A stretch of DNA of 64,000 nucleotides from Rs1 sp038900335 (GCA_038900335.1 JBBMRB010000003.1:1-64000), one strand, 5' to 3'. Positions 44,229 to 54,190 are shown, counted from the first letter of the stretch. Numbers and translations: made by a program. The notes: generated from the sequence alone by a model not told the origin.

Positions 44229-45296
44229 TTAAGAAGCTTTTACGCGATCAAGGATTTTACCTTCAATTTTCTCAAGCCCAGCTGGTACTGGTGGGTACCA
44301 TTTAATGTTATCGATATCTTGCGCACTAAAGCTTTCTTGATATTGTGCTTTAGCTTTCGCATCAACAAACTCATCAGAACCTTTCGATGCTGTAAAGTTA
44401 CCGACAGATGCAGTGATTTTCGCTGCAATTTCAGGCTGCATTACAAAGTTAATCCACTTGTAAGCCGCTTCTTCATTTTTTGTTTTACGTGGCAGTGCAA
44501 ATGTATCGATCCAACCTAGCGCACCTGATTTAGGCGCTACGAAAGTGATATCTGCATTGTCTCTGTTTAGCTTCCAACCACCAGCATCCCATGCCATAGC
44601 AGCGGTTGTCTCACCTGAGCGCATCAAGCTTAACAGTGCATCACCACCACTCCAGTAAGCTTTTACGTTAGCTTTACATTCAGTTAGCTTAGCGCCAACT
44701 TTTTCCATGATTTGAGTGTATTTTTCCTCATCACCATAAGCTGCAAATGGATCTTCTCCCATCGCATATGCAAAGCCAATCAATGTAGGACGCTTCAAGC
44801 GATAGCTCACTTTACCTGCGTAAGCTGGGCTACACAGATCAGTATAATCTTTAATATCAGCTGATGTGGCACGGTTAACCACTAATCCGCTTGAACCCCA
44901 AACATGAGGAACGGCGTAAACACTACCATCAACAGTAGATTGGCCTTTTGTGGCCTCTAGCATTGAAGTGATGAATTTAGCACTGTCAATTTTAGATAAG
45001 TCCATCGGCTTATAAATATTAAAATCGCGCTGAGCACTCGCTATTCTATCTTGGCTAGGTTGCGCTAAATCAAAACCTGAACCACGTGTTGCTTTCAATT
45101 TTGAAATCATTTCTTCGTTATTAGACTTGGTTACTTTAACAGTAATCCCTGTCTCTTTTTCGAATTGATCAATTACTTCTTGCGGTGCATAACCACCCCA
45201 AGTTAATAGGCGAAGCTCTTCAGCTGCTTGTGCACTAGTGGCAATTAAGCCGCCTGCGATGAGTATTGCTGATGTTAAGGCATTAATTTTTTTCAT
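44229..45296 (-). CDS. potD: PotD-like periplasmic solute-binding protein
   Basis: The 355-residue protein has a signal peptide ending SAQAA and starts its mature part with EELRLLTWGGYAPQEVIDQFEKE, typical of PotD/PotF-type binding proteins. ATG 45296 has CAGGAG 7 bp upstream. Further blocks are VYAVPHVWGSSGLVVN and AYWSGGDALLSLMRSGE. The ligand is probably a polyamine or related compound. Confidence 0.87.
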   Translation of the reverse strand: MKKINALTSAILIAGGLIATSAQAAEELRLLTWGGYAPQEVIDQFEKETGITVKVTKSNNEEMISKLKATRGSGFDLAQPSQDRIASAQRDFNIYKPMDLSKIDSAKFITSMLEATKGQSTVDGSVYAVPHVWGSSGLVVNRATSADIKDYTDLCSPAYAGKVSYRLKRPTLIGFAYAMGEDPFAAYGDEEKYTQIMEKVGAKLTECKANVKAYWSGGDALLSLMRSGETTAAMAWDAGGWKLNRDNADITFVAPKSGALGWIDTFALPRKTKNEEAAYKWINFVMQPEIAAKITASVGNFTASKGSDEFVDAKAKAQYQESFSAQDIDNIKWYPPVPAGLEKIEGKILDRVKAS

Positions 45297-45627
45297 TTTA
45301 ACTCCTGATTTCAAGACAACAAAATGGTTTGCAAAAATTGCATAACGTTTATCTTAGCTTAGACATTAAATATTACAACTATATGACAAACGAAATTTAA
45401 GAGTTTGACTTATTTCTTTTTAAAAAAAACAAACCAAATCAAAAACATAACAATTCGGATAAAACGACAGCAACAGATTAGCGCGCTCTAACATGCTAAA
45501 CAAGAGGAGATGACAATTAAATAACAGAAAGTTTTTTATTCACTGAATTTGAACGGCTATTGCAACTACATTAATGACGTAAAAACACAGAAAAAACTTA
45601 ATATTCAACAGTTTAATATTATTTAAA
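45297..45627. other. Intergenic region upstream of the PotD-like gene
   Basis: About 330 bp of A+T-rich DNA. It must hold the promoter of the four-gene transporter operon and the end of the TonB2 operon. No clear terminator, operator or small gene is visible. Confidence 0.45.
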
Positions 45628-46830
45628 TCAAAGTTGTTTGTGCCAATATAAGGCTAGCTCGTTACTCGGCGCCAATGTTAACACTTTAGTTAAATATTCA
45701 TTCGCTATCTCTTTTTTACCTAAGTAGATACTGCTAATAGCTAACAACAACTGCAAATCGACATTAGCCGTTAACTGATCTTGGTTAATTTGCAGCGCTG
45801 TATCGTATGCTTGTTGCCATTGCTTTAATTGAAAATGCAATGTCGCTATCAACTGGGCATATTTAATATGCTGTACACGATCAATGTTTTCATCTGCCAT
45901 TAGTGTTTGTGCTACCACAAGTGCCTGTTGATAGTTTTTAGCACGCATCAGTAAATCAGCCATTAAATAGCTAAGCTCTGCACTGCCTTGCAAGTAGTTT
46001 AAAGTAAGCGCTTGCTCTAACACACGAGCTGCCATGTTAGGACTGCCCTGCTCAGCTAGATTATTAATTAATCGATAGATATGCGCTCTATCAGTAATAA
46101 TCCCTGTACTAAAGGCACTATATAACAAGGCATTCGCTTTTTGTGGCTGGTTATTAGCGTGATATAAAGCCGCTAGTTTTAGCCAGTATTTAGCCGTGTT
46201 AGGATATTGTTCAACTAGCTGTGAAAGCAGCTTGATTTGTGCGCCAGGCTTGGCCAAATGCCCTTCTAAACGCAGCTGTATTTGCAACCATGATTGTGGT
46301 GCGCTACCTTTTAAAGCAATCGCCTTTAATAACGCTTTTTTTGCTTTTGCCCATTGTTGTTGATGCTCGTAGGCACTACTTAATAATAGATAATCCTCAG
46401 CGCTTGGCTTTACACTTTTCTCCCATTTCAGCCACCACTGTACGCTCTTATCCCAATCTTTGAGATAATAACTGAGCTTGTGAGATTTCTCGAACAAATC
46501 TAATTTCGATGAGCGCGGCAAGCCGTCATAAGCTAAAGCTGCCTCATAGGCTTTGAGAGCATTATGGTAGTCCGTTTTTAATTGATAAGCGCTACCCAAC
46601 ATCTGCTGAGCGAGCGCCTTAGCCAGAAGCGATGCTTTAGTGTTATTAAGTTTTAATAATAATTCAATAGCTTGATCAGGCTGATCACTGTGTAGTGCTT
46701 GCTGAGCAATAACGAGCGCCTGGTGCTCATTTTTTGCCAGGCTCATGTTACTTTTCGCTGCCATCAAATACGGTGCGAAAGTACTGATTAGCAATATTAA
46801 TATAGTTTTTCGGATAATTAATTTATTCAC
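45628..46830 (-). CDS. TPR-repeat periplasmic protein of the TonB2 operon
   Basis: The 400-residue protein has a signal peptide (ILILLISTFAPYLMA) and many tetratricopeptide repeats, for example LGSAYQLKTDYHNALKAYEAAL and LAALYHANNQPQKANAL. It is the last gene of the DUF3450-TtpC-ExbB-ExbD-TonB run, 18 bp after tonB. Conserved TPR partners in this operon type are thought to support TonB-dependent uptake; the exact role is unknown. Confidence 0.85.
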   Translation of the reverse strand: MNKLIIRKTILILLISTFAPYLMAAKSNMSLAKNEHQALVIAQQALHSDQPDQAIELLLKLNNTKASLLAKALAQQMLGSAYQLKTDYHNALKAYEAALAYDGLPRSSKLDLFEKSHKLSYYLKDWDKSVQWWLKWEKSVKPSAEDYLLLSSAYEHQQQWAKAKKALLKAIALKGSAPQSWLQIQLRLEGHLAKPGAQIKLLSQLVEQYPNTAKYWLKLAALYHANNQPQKANALLYSAFSTGIITDRAHIYRLINNLAEQGSPNMAARVLEQALTLNYLQGSAELSYLMADLLMRAKNYQQALVVAQTLMADENIDRVQHIKYAQLIATLHFQLKQWQQAYDTALQINQDQLTANVDLQLLLAISSIYLGKKEIANEYLTKVLTLAPSNELALYWHKQL

Positions 46831-46848
46831 ACGGCTCTCGTATAGATG

Positions 46849-47628
46849 CTATTTTTTCAACGAAAAATCTAATGTATATTGAGTTCGATACTCTTTATCA
46901 ACTGGCGCGAACTTCCATTTCAGCAATGCTCTGCGCACTGATTTATTAAATACTTTTGCAGGGTTGGCTCTAACAATACGAATTGACTGACTATTGACAG
47001 AACCGTTGGTATTAACAACAAATGAGACGACAACGACCCCCTCAATCCCTCTTTTTTTGGCTCTTGATGGGTAACGTGGTTTGACGCGACTAATAGGTGT
47101 TGCGATGCGTTGCTGTGCTACTGCGCCTTTTGCTACGCTCTGCTCTTGCGCGCTTTTTACTGCTGTTTTTGCCGGCGCAGGTTCCGTTTTTCTCGCTAGC
47201 GCTTTAGTGGTTTTTTTTACTTTCACAGTTTTGGGCCTAGCAATAGCAATACCATCTAAAAAATCGTTGGCGACATCAACTTGCAGTGAGACATCTAATA
47301 CATCAATTACAGGTTCTAAAACCGGCTCTTGCATTTCCATATTATCGAGTAACTGCGCTAATGGGCTATCAGCCTCTATCGCTGACACATCCATAGCAGG
47401 TGGCTGAGCTGGGGCCTCATCAAACGCAGGCGTTAATACTTGTGGTGTTGCTATATTAATAGCAGGAGCCGGTGCAAATGACATATCGCTGATATCAACA
47501 GCAGATGATGATGAAAATAATGATTCATTTTTTTGCGATACTTTATTTAAACCCGCTAATTGCACCATTAACAACAACAGTAACAGTAAAATAGAGCCTG
47601 CTGTTGGCACCACAAATAGATGTTTCAT
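46849..47628 (-). CDS. tonB2: TonB-family energy transducer (TonB2 type)
   Basis: The 259-residue protein has an N-terminal membrane anchor (ILLLLLLLMVQLAG), a Pro/Ala/Lys-rich spacer (KVKKTTKALARKTEPAPAK) and a C-terminal TonB domain (RYPSRAKKRGIEGVVVVSF). It couples the proton gradient to outer-membrane receptors, likely including the heme receptor at 36514-38397. Confidence 0.9.
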   Translation of the reverse strand: MKHLFVVPTAGSILLLLLLLMVQLAGLNKVSQKNESLFSSSSAVDISDMSFAPAPAINIATPQVLTPAFDEAPAQPPAMDVSAIEADSPLAQLLDNMEMQEPVLEPVIDVLDVSLQVDVANDFLDGIAIARPKTVKVKKTTKALARKTEPAPAKTAVKSAQEQSVAKGAVAQQRIATPISRVKPRYPSRAKKRGIEGVVVVSFVVNTNGSVNSQSIRIVRANPAKVFNKSVRRALLKWKFAPVDKEYRTQYTLDFSLKK

Positions 47629-47655
47629 CTTAGTATCTTCCTATGAGTAAGCTTA

Positions 47656-48063
47656 TTACTTTTGTTCAGTTGCTACTGCGACCTGGCTAATACCTGTTGC
47701 TTTTATTAAATCTAAGATTTTGATTAAATCACCCGTTGGCGTTTCTCTATCTGCTTTTATTAATACCGAGGACAATGCGCCCTTTGCAATTTTGCTTTGT
47801 AATTGCTGCTCTAACATGCTGATAGACAGTTTCTGCTGATCTAGCCACGCCTGACCATTGCTATCGATAGCAACCACAACACCATCACTTTTTTGCTGTT
47901 GTGCACTACTCGCATTAGGGCGGTTAATCTCTACCCCTTCATCGCGCACAAAGGTTGTCGATACAATAAAGAAAATCAGCATAATAAAAACAACATCAAG
48001 CATTGGTGTCATATCAATACCGGCTTCTTCTTCAGCTATATCTAAACTCAATCTAGATCTCAT
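47656..48063 (-). CDS. exbD2: ExbD-family biopolymer transport protein
   Basis: The 135-residue protein has one membrane segment with the essential Asp in IDMTPMLDVVFIMLIFFIV and a periplasmic domain ending KATGISQVAVAT. It partners with the ExbB-like proteins encoded upstream to drive TonB. It begins 26 bp after the short ExbB gene. Confidence 0.92.
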   Translation of the reverse strand: MRSRLSLDIAEEEAGIDMTPMLDVVFIMLIFFIVSTTFVRDEGVEINRPNASSAQQQKSDGVVVAIDSNGQAWLDQQKLSISMLEQQLQSKIAKGALSSVLIKADRETPTGDLIKILDLIKATGISQVAVATEQK

Positions 48064-48089
48064 ACACTCTTCTCAATAATCACTAATAT

Positions 48090-48638
48090 TTACAGCGGGG
48101 TTCGCGGATCATCCGCTAATGTTAAATGACTAATAATCCGTCGCTGCTTTAACGCCCAACGCTGGATATAGGCAAACATAAACATGGCACTTATCGCTAA
48201 CACCATTCCAGCCATAGTCGGTAGTATTGCTTTAGCTACACCCGCAGCCATTAACTGCGCACTGCTGACACCATTGAGCGCGATGACATCAAATATCTCA
48301 ATCATGCCAACCACCGTGCCGACTAAACCCAATAGCGGGCAGACCTTAATAGTGGTGCGAATCAAGCCCATTGAATACTGCAATGATCGCTGGGTACTAC
48401 CAGTGAGCACCGTTAAACATTTAATATCTTGCGCTGCTTTACACTGCTGCAACCTTTTTGGATAATCAAAAAAGCGAAACCATAAACGCCCCACAATCAA
48501 GCTAAATAAAAACAAGCCTAATAAGCTTAGAGCCACAAAAACAATACCACCGGCTACAAAAAGCGAATGCAACTTTCCTATCGTAAAGTATTCACTTGAT
48601 AACGTAGCAAGCACATTAGGCAAGAGCTGATGGTCCAT
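48090..48638 (-). CDS. exbB2: ExbB/TolQ-family proton channel protein (short)
   Basis: The 182-residue protein has three membrane segments and the MotA/TolQ/ExbB core VCPLLGLVGTVVGMIEIFDV. ATG 48638 (MDHQLLPNV) is preferred: the frame is open to 48725, but that stretch lies within the preceding gene. It overlaps the 3' end of that gene by about 23 bp, indicating coupling. Confidence 0.88.
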   Translation of the reverse strand: MDHQLLPNVLATLSSEYFTIGKLHSLFVAGGIVFVALSLLGLFLFSLIVGRLWFRFFDYPKRLQQCKAAQDIKCLTVLTGSTQRSLQYSMGLIRTTIKVCPLLGLVGTVVGMIEIFDVIALNGVSSAQLMAAGVAKAILPTMAGMVLAISAMFMFAYIQRWALKQRRIISHLTLADDPRTPL

Positions 48639-50022
48639 TGTGATTCTCTTGTTTGTGTTGTTTTTTTTCAAAACCCGCCTGCTCTGAAAGCAGACACGTC
48701 TTATTACTCCCCGTATAAAAATCACTTAATAGCAATAGGCTTTGTTGTTGCACTATTAGCAATAGCAGTTTTGCTCTCGCGCTAATAAAGCTGTGACAAA
48801 AAAGTAAAGGTATTGCTACACACAGCCCCATTACCGTGGTAATCAAGGCCTGCGAAATACCTCCTGCCATCAGTTTAGGGTCACTTGCACCTAATAGCGT
48901 AATGCTCTGGAACGTTTCAATCATCCCCGTCACCGTACCTAACAACCCTAGTAGCGGAGCAACAGCTGCCAACAATTTAACTAAACTATGACAGCGCTCT
49001 AGTTTAGGTACTTCTTGTAACAATGCTTTATCGATGAGCAACTCAGCGCTTTGCACGTGTTGCTCGCCCCTGGCCGCTAATAATACTCGTCCTAAAGGAT
49101 TTGCAGCTGAGGGCTGTGTTGTATTTAGCTGCTTTTTAATTCGCCAATTAATTAGGCTCATATACATTAAGCGCCAAAGCGCAATTAACACACCTAAAGC
49201 TCCTAGACCAAGAATAATGTAACCGACAATGCCACCTTGATGAATACGATCTTCAAATGTAGGTATTAAGGTGCTTTGTTTTAGCAACTCACCCAGACTA
49301 GGGTCGATAGTAATCGTATCGCTCTTTGCTGATACAAACTTCAGTGCTTGGTGTTGCAATGCGCTGGATTGGCCAATTAATACCTGCAAGGCACTAGCGT
49401 CATCATTTAATAATAAGTATTGGCCTTGGTTATCGATCGCGGCAAAATCCGAAAACTGGTAGACCTTACTCGCTATAGTTTCACCATTGCGTTGAATCAC
49501 ATTAGCGTCGTACACTTGAACACCAGCATTAGCCACCATATTTTGTAACTGCGCAAGCCAGAACGATTTAAGGTCGAGCAATGTCGGCACGTCCTGGCCA
49601 TTTATAAACGCGAGCTGTTGCTGGCGATCAACAAAACGAGGGTTACTTAATTGCGCGCTACTAGCCTTTATAAAATCAGCGGCGAACTTCTTAGTCATCG
49701 CCAATACATCTGTTAATTGCTGACTGCGATCAGCTAGTTTGTTTGCTAGCTCTGAGCGCTCAATTTCAGCTTCATTAAATTTTCCAACTAGCTGCACAGC
49801 ACGCTCTTTTGCCACACTCAACTCTTGTTTAAGCGCCGCCAGTAATTGCTCTTGCTGTGCCTTATTTTCCTTAAAGGTTTGCAAGCGAGTATTTTCTTGC
49901 TGTAACTGTGCTGATAAATTGGATTGCACCTTATTTAACAATGCATCCATATCATTATTGGCCCAAGCGGCGAAGCTAACAACGCACCATAAAATCGTGA
50001 CGATTCGAATCATTGACTTCAT
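48616..50022 (-). CDS. ttpC: TtpC-like long ExbB/TolQ-family protein
   Basis: The 468-residue protein has a signal peptide (WCVVSFAAWA), a long periplasmic coiled coil (residues 25-110), a periplasmic domain, then MotA/TolQ/ExbB membrane segments with VAPLLGLLGTVTGMIETFQS near 385. TtpC is needed for the TonB2 complex in Vibrio. Its ATG overlaps the DUF3450 stop as TAATG. The fused periplasmic half may reach the TonB-dependent machinery across the envelope. Confidence 0.9.
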   Translation of the reverse strand: MKSMIRIVTILWCVVSFAAWANNDMDALLNKVQSNLSAQLQQENTRLQTFKENKAQQEQLLAALKQELSVAKERAVQLVGKFNEAEIERSELANKLADRSQQLTDVLAMTKKFAADFIKASSAQLSNPRFVDRQQQLAFINGQDVPTLLDLKSFWLAQLQNMVANAGVQVYDANVIQRNGETIASKVYQFSDFAAIDNQGQYLLLNDDASALQVLIGQSSALQHQALKFVSAKSDTITIDPSLGELLKQSTLIPTFEDRIHQGGIVGYIILGLGALGVLIALWRLMYMSLINWRIKKQLNTTQPSAANPLGRVLLAARGEQHVQSAELLIDKALLQEVPKLERCHSLVKLLAAVAPLLGLLGTVTGMIETFQSITLLGASDPKLMAGGISQALITTVMGLCVAIPLLFCHSFISARAKLLLLIVQQQSLLLLSDFYTGSNKTCLLSEQAGFEKKQHKQENHNGPSALA

Positions 50023-50816
50023 TACTTGTCACCTTGATTAACTAATGATTCACTAATGCTTGATATATCCACAAACGGTAGTGCTAACAAACTCGGTACA
50101 ACAGAGCCATTAGCTGAGGAGATAGCCTCACTCAATAATGAGTTTTGCCTGTTTGATAGTACTTGCCAGCCGTTTAAACTTTTGGACCAATAAGCACTAT
50201 TGCTCTTATCAAGTGTTTGATAATAAAGCGCGGTGCGACCTAATCGAAACATATTCACTTGCGTGTCAGTATTATTGAGCATAATACTATCTTGATAGAC
50301 TTGAATATCATTGGCATACGCCGCTTCATTTTTATAAGCATTAAGCAGTGCTAAATATTTATCGGCGAGTATTGAGTCAGCATCTGCTAAGTGCGTATTT
50401 AATTGCTCAAGAGCCGCTGTGCGCTGTGACGTCAAAAAAGGCAAGTCAGCAGCGACGAATTGCGCCAGTGCTAAGTGCATCTGCGTCATTAACGGCTGGA
50501 TTTGCACTTCAATTTGAGCAACCGATGCAAGCTGCTGATTAAAACTAGTGATACGCTGCGCCTGACTACTGATACGCTGCTCAAGCTGAGTGTTATCACT
50601 GGTAATCTTTTCAAGCTCAATTAACAAAGATTGGTACTGTCTATCTAGCTGCTGCTGCTCAACATGCAATTGATCTATTTGTGATTGAATATCAACATTT
50701 TGCTGTTGAGCATTTATCACTTGTTGCTGAACATCATTGATGGAAGCTGCTAATACTGTGCAGTGATGAGTCACGCTAACGCTGATCAGCAAATATAAGA
50801 TGGCATTAATTTTCAT
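50022..50816 (-). CDS. DUF3450 periplasmic coiled-coil protein
   Basis: The 264-residue protein has a signal peptide (LISVSVTHHCTVLA), a long Gln-rich coiled coil (residues 27-100) and a C-terminal globular part with MFRLGRTALYYQT and YWSKSLNGW. It always seems to travel with TtpC-type operons. It is the first gene of the operon, after a Fur-box-like site. Confidence 0.88.
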   Translation of the reverse strand: MKINAILYLLISVSVTHHCTVLAASINDVQQQVINAQQQNVDIQSQIDQLHVEQQQLDRQYQSLLIELEKITSDNTQLEQRISSQAQRITSFNQQLASVAQIEVQIQPLMTQMHLALAQFVAADLPFLTSQRTAALEQLNTHLADADSILADKYLALLNAYKNEAAYANDIQVYQDSIMLNNTDTQVNMFRLGRTALYYQTLDKSNSAYWSKSLNGWQVLSNRQNSLLSEAISSANGSVVPSLLALPFVDISSISESLVNQGDK

Positions 50817-50881
50817 GATATGTCTTATGTATAGGTTAAATCAAAAATAAGCCTAAGCAAAAATTATTAAAAAATAATCTA

Positions 50882-50900
50882 AATGAGACTAATTAGCATT
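50882..50900. promoter_or_regulatory. Fur-box-like operator upstream of the TonB2 operon
   Basis: AATGAGACTAATTAGCATT matches 15 of 18 defined positions of the Fur consensus and lies 66-84 bp before the DUF3450 ATG. It would place this operon under the same iron control as hemP. Confidence 0.6.
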
Positions 50901-51142
50901 ATCATAAATATTTAATCTTATTAATACAATATTTTCTTAGTCATTAATTAAAATTTACAATTTTTAGAACACAGCGTTAGCGATAACGCATAGAGGCTGA
51001 ACCGCGCTCTTTCAAACAAGCGTTTTATTTTAAGATATAAAACAGCACTATCAATTTAAATAAATCAAAATAATACTGCTACAATGCACAGCGACGACGT
51101 TAAAGCTCTTGTAACCCTGATCAACATAAGTGTAAATATTTG

Positions 51143-52591
51143 ATGATATCTAACAAAATCAAAATCATGCTATTTCTCTACAGCATCTTGTCTATCGGTT
51201 TCATCACTATTAGCCTGTTCAGCTATTTTAATGCCAAAAACTCCCTTAGCGATCAAATAACCTCTGATACTCTGCCACTGATTGGCAATAATATTTACTC
51301 TGAAATTCAAGCGGATTTACTACTGCCTGTTATTATCTCATCGGTGATGGCCAAAGACACTTTTTTGCACAACTGGACCAAAGACGGAGAACAAGATCTG
51401 TCTAAAATCATGAGTTACCTCAGTCACATCGAAAGTAACTATGACACTATGACCAGTTTTTTTGCATCTGATACCACGCTAAACTATTATCACTCAACGG
51501 GTATTACCACCAAGCTATCGAAGAGTAACGATGCTGATAGTTGGTATTTTAAAGCACGGCAAATGAAGACTAAGCATGAAATTAATGTCGACCACAACAC
51601 TGCTATTTCTAATGATTTAATGGTGTTTATCAATTACAAAGTTAATGATAGTGATGGCACATATTTGGGTATAACAGGTATGAGCATCGCCCTTGTTGAT
51701 GTTAAAAAAATGCTTAGTGAATATCAAAAAAAATATAATCGCGAAGTATTTTTCGTCAATAATTTAGGACAAATACAGTTATCAAGCTCATCATCACAAA
51801 AGAACTTAAACCTAACTCTGGATATAAACGGTAACACCCTAGAAGAACTGGTGTTTAATCAGGGCACAGCATCGATCAGTTTTATTGAAGATGACCACCC
51901 TGTCATGCTCGATACTCGCTATGTTGAAGAACTTGATTGGTATTTAATGGTAAAACAGCTTGATGATGATTACGGCAAAAGCATTTATAACTCACTGCTC
52001 GTCAATTTGTTGATATCCCTTTTGGTGACGGTTATTGTGCTGACATTGACTTGGTTCACTTTAAGTAATTACCAGCGACGATTAGAAGAGATGGCTGTTA
52101 CCGATAAACTTACCGGGCTGCACAATCGACAAATGTTCGACCCCATCCTGGAGAAACTATTCCATATTGCTAACAGAAACGCATCGCCACTATCGGCTAT
52201 TATTTTAGATATTGACGATTTTAAATTAATCAATGACGAATATGGTCATCCATTCGGTGACAAAATACTTATCGCCTTTGCTAATTTTTTAAAAAAATCA
52301 CAAAGAGACTCTGATGTTCTGTGTCGCTGGGGAGGCGAAGAATTTTTAATATTGATGCCAAACTGCAATAAAATAGAGGCGCAAGATAAGGCAAAAAAAC
52401 TGCAGCAAACCCTCGCAAACCAGCCCTTTGTGATTGGTGAGCAGACAGTCAACATTGAAATCAGCATCGGCATTGCCGACATTGATAAGCTCAATGAGGA
52501 CAGCCCAGAAAAGCTTATATACCGAGCTGACCAAGCTTTGCTGATGGCAAAACGAGGAGGAAAAAACCAAACGGTTTTAGCAACACTATAA
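51143..52591 (+). CDS. Cache-GGDEF diguanylate cyclase
   Basis: The 482-residue membrane protein has a segment at 9-29, a large periplasmic Cache-type sensor (DADSWYFKARQM, YLGITGMSIAL) and a second segment near 285-305. The GGDEF domain has CRWGGEEF near 396 and the RDSD inhibitory site five residues before it, so it should make cyclic di-GMP and be product-inhibited. The ATG at 51143 is chosen over TTG at 51140. Confidence 0.92.
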   Translation: MISNKIKIMLFLYSILSIGFITISLFSYFNAKNSLSDQITSDTLPLIGNNIYSEIQADLLLPVIISSVMAKDTFLHNWTKDGEQDLSKIMSYLSHIESNYDTMTSFFASDTTLNYYHSTGITTKLSKSNDADSWYFKARQMKTKHEINVDHNTAISNDLMVFINYKVNDSDGTYLGITGMSIALVDVKKMLSEYQKKYNREVFFVNNLGQIQLSSSSSQKNLNLTLDINGNTLEELVFNQGTASISFIEDDHPVMLDTRYVEELDWYLMVKQLDDDYGKSIYNSLLVNLLISLLVTVIVLTLTWFTLSNYQRRLEEMAVTDKLTGLHNRQMFDPILEKLFHIANRNASPLSAIILDIDDFKLINDEYGHPFGDKILIAFANFLKKSQRDSDVLCRWGGEEFLILMPNCNKIEAQDKAKKLQQTLANQPFVIGEQTVNIEISIGIADIDKLNEDSPEKLIYRADQALLMAKRGGKNQTVLATL

Positions 52592-52660
52592 AGTGATGGG
52601 ATAACGATGATTGCAAGTATATAATGTAACCATCTTCTCTAACTATTCGTTGAATTGACT

Positions 52661-53278
52661 ATGTCTTTTGCATTCTTATCACTGTTTATTCCAACTTTTT
52701 TCTTCGTATCTATCACCCCAGGTATGTGCATGCTGCTAGCACTGACATTAGGCATGTCCGTTGGTGTTAAAAAAGCGATGTACATGATGTGGGGAGAGCT
52801 ATTAGGAGTGGCCGTTGTCGCCTGCTCTGCCGCATTAGGGGTAGCCGCTATTATCCTAAAACTACCACAGGCCTTTATTGTCTTGAAGTTAGTCGGTGGT
52901 GCTTACCTTATGTGGCTAGGCTATCAAATGTGGTGTTCAAGAGGAAAATTAGTACTAGATAACGATAGCGAGAAGCCACAGCAAAAAGGTATGGATTTAG
53001 CAATTAACGGTTTCATTACCGCTATCGCCAACCCGAAAGGCTGGGCTTTTTTCATTACATTGCTGCCATCTTTTCTAGTGACTCAACAGCCTCTCGCACC
53101 ACAGCTAGCGGTTATGATCACTGTCATATTAACGTTAGAATTCATCTGTTTAATGCTCTACGCTAGCGGTGGCAAAGCCCTTCGTCACTTATTACTCAAT
53201 AAAGACAATGTCAAATTGCTTAATAGAATATCAGGGTCACTAATGATTTTAGTCGGCTGCTGGTTAGCGCTTGGTTAA
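52661..53278 (+). CDS. LysE-family amino-acid exporter (RhtB type)
   Basis: The 205-residue protein has six membrane segments and starts with the family block FVSITPGMCMLLALTLGMSVG, followed by GGAYLMWLGYQMW and NPKGWAFF. LysE/RhtB proteins export amino acids or homoserine lactones; the substrate is unknown. The ATG at 52661 is preferred to TTG 52655. Confidence 0.88.
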   Translation: MSFAFLSLFIPTFFFVSITPGMCMLLALTLGMSVGVKKAMYMMWGELLGVAVVACSAALGVAAIILKLPQAFIVLKLVGGAYLMWLGYQMWCSRGKLVLDNDSEKPQQKGMDLAINGFITAIANPKGWAFFITLLPSFLVTQQPLAPQLAVMITVILTLEFICLMLYASGGKALRHLLLNKDNVKLLNRISGSLMILVGCWLALG

Positions 53279-53301
53279 CTTTTAAAGCTTAGCTGTGCGC
53301 T

Positions 53302-54000
53302 TTAATCTTCTTTTCTGGCACTACTTAACATTGCCAACATTTGGCGAAGTTGTGGCATCATTAAGTTATGCGCATTCAGCATTATCTGGCCATGTTTTTG
53401 CATTAATAATACATGAGCTTGTAACTTACTTTCATCTATCGGCCGCTCTGTCCGCTGGGCCAGCTCTTGCAGGCTCAAAAACACGGTATACAACTTATTA
53501 TTATGCTCAATAGTATTGGCAAGCCTAGCGAATAAAGTATTTGCTTTTACAATTTGTAATCTTAACGCGTCGTTAGATAGGCCCGTTACCGTCATTAAAT
53601 TAAGATGATAGAAACTAAATAATTTGCTGTACTGCGCACTATACTCATAGTGTGCTTTACGGCTCGCTATGTTCTCTATCTTGGCGGCTAATGTGTCTTG
53701 ATAGTATAAAAAATCAATTTTAGCCTCTACATGTAACGCCTGTACAAAGCCTGATTGCCAGTCAACTTGCTGCTCGCTATCAGCATCTTTAGCTATCTCA
53801 ATGTCACCTAGCGATGAGGACTTTAATCGTTTCATTTGCCGATTATTGCCAATAGACAAAACAATAGCGATCAAACCAATAACCAGTACGGCTAATAATA
53901 ACCAGGCAATATGGCTATTGTTAATCACTTGCTCGCTGTCTGCATTTAGCCATTGCTGAACACTGTTAACGGAATCATCGAAAAAAGACTGAACACTCAT
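53302..54000 (-). CDS. Single-span membrane protein of unknown function
   Basis: I do not recognise this 232-residue protein. It has one strong membrane segment at about residues 30-50 (IAWLLLAVLVIGLIAIVLSI), a polar linker, then a predominantly helical soluble part with many Leu/His/Met residues (YHLNLMTVTGLSNDALRLQI, and a C-terminal LMMPQLRQMLAMLS). It is convergent with the LysE gene, 23 bp apart. It stands alone with no operon partner to suggest a function. Confidence 0.7.
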   Translation of the reverse strand: MSVQSFFDDSVNSVQQWLNADSEQVINNSHIAWLLLAVLVIGLIAIVLSIGNNRQMKRLKSSSLGDIEIAKDADSEQQVDWQSGFVQALHVEAKIDFLYYQDTLAAKIENIASRKAHYEYSAQYSKLFSFYHLNLMTVTGLSNDALRLQIVKANTLFARLANTIEHNNKLYTVFLSLQELAQRTERPIDESKLQAHVLLMQKHGQIMLNAHNLMMPQLRQMLAMLSSARKED

Positions 54001-54190
54001 TACTATTATCTCTACGTCTAAAAATAAACGAAATTATAGTAAGTTAATATTTTTTTAAAACCTTATTAGCCCGATTATGCTAATTAACGAGGTAATAGCG
54101 ACGTTATTGCATAATTACATCACTATTACTGCCAACAGCATCTTAATGTATCAATAGCACGACACCTTACATTTAACCCATAGCGCAGAT

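Noticed and set aside
45315..45627. Small gene or Fur site before the PotD-like gene
   Set aside because: No frame or palindrome reached a convincing standard.
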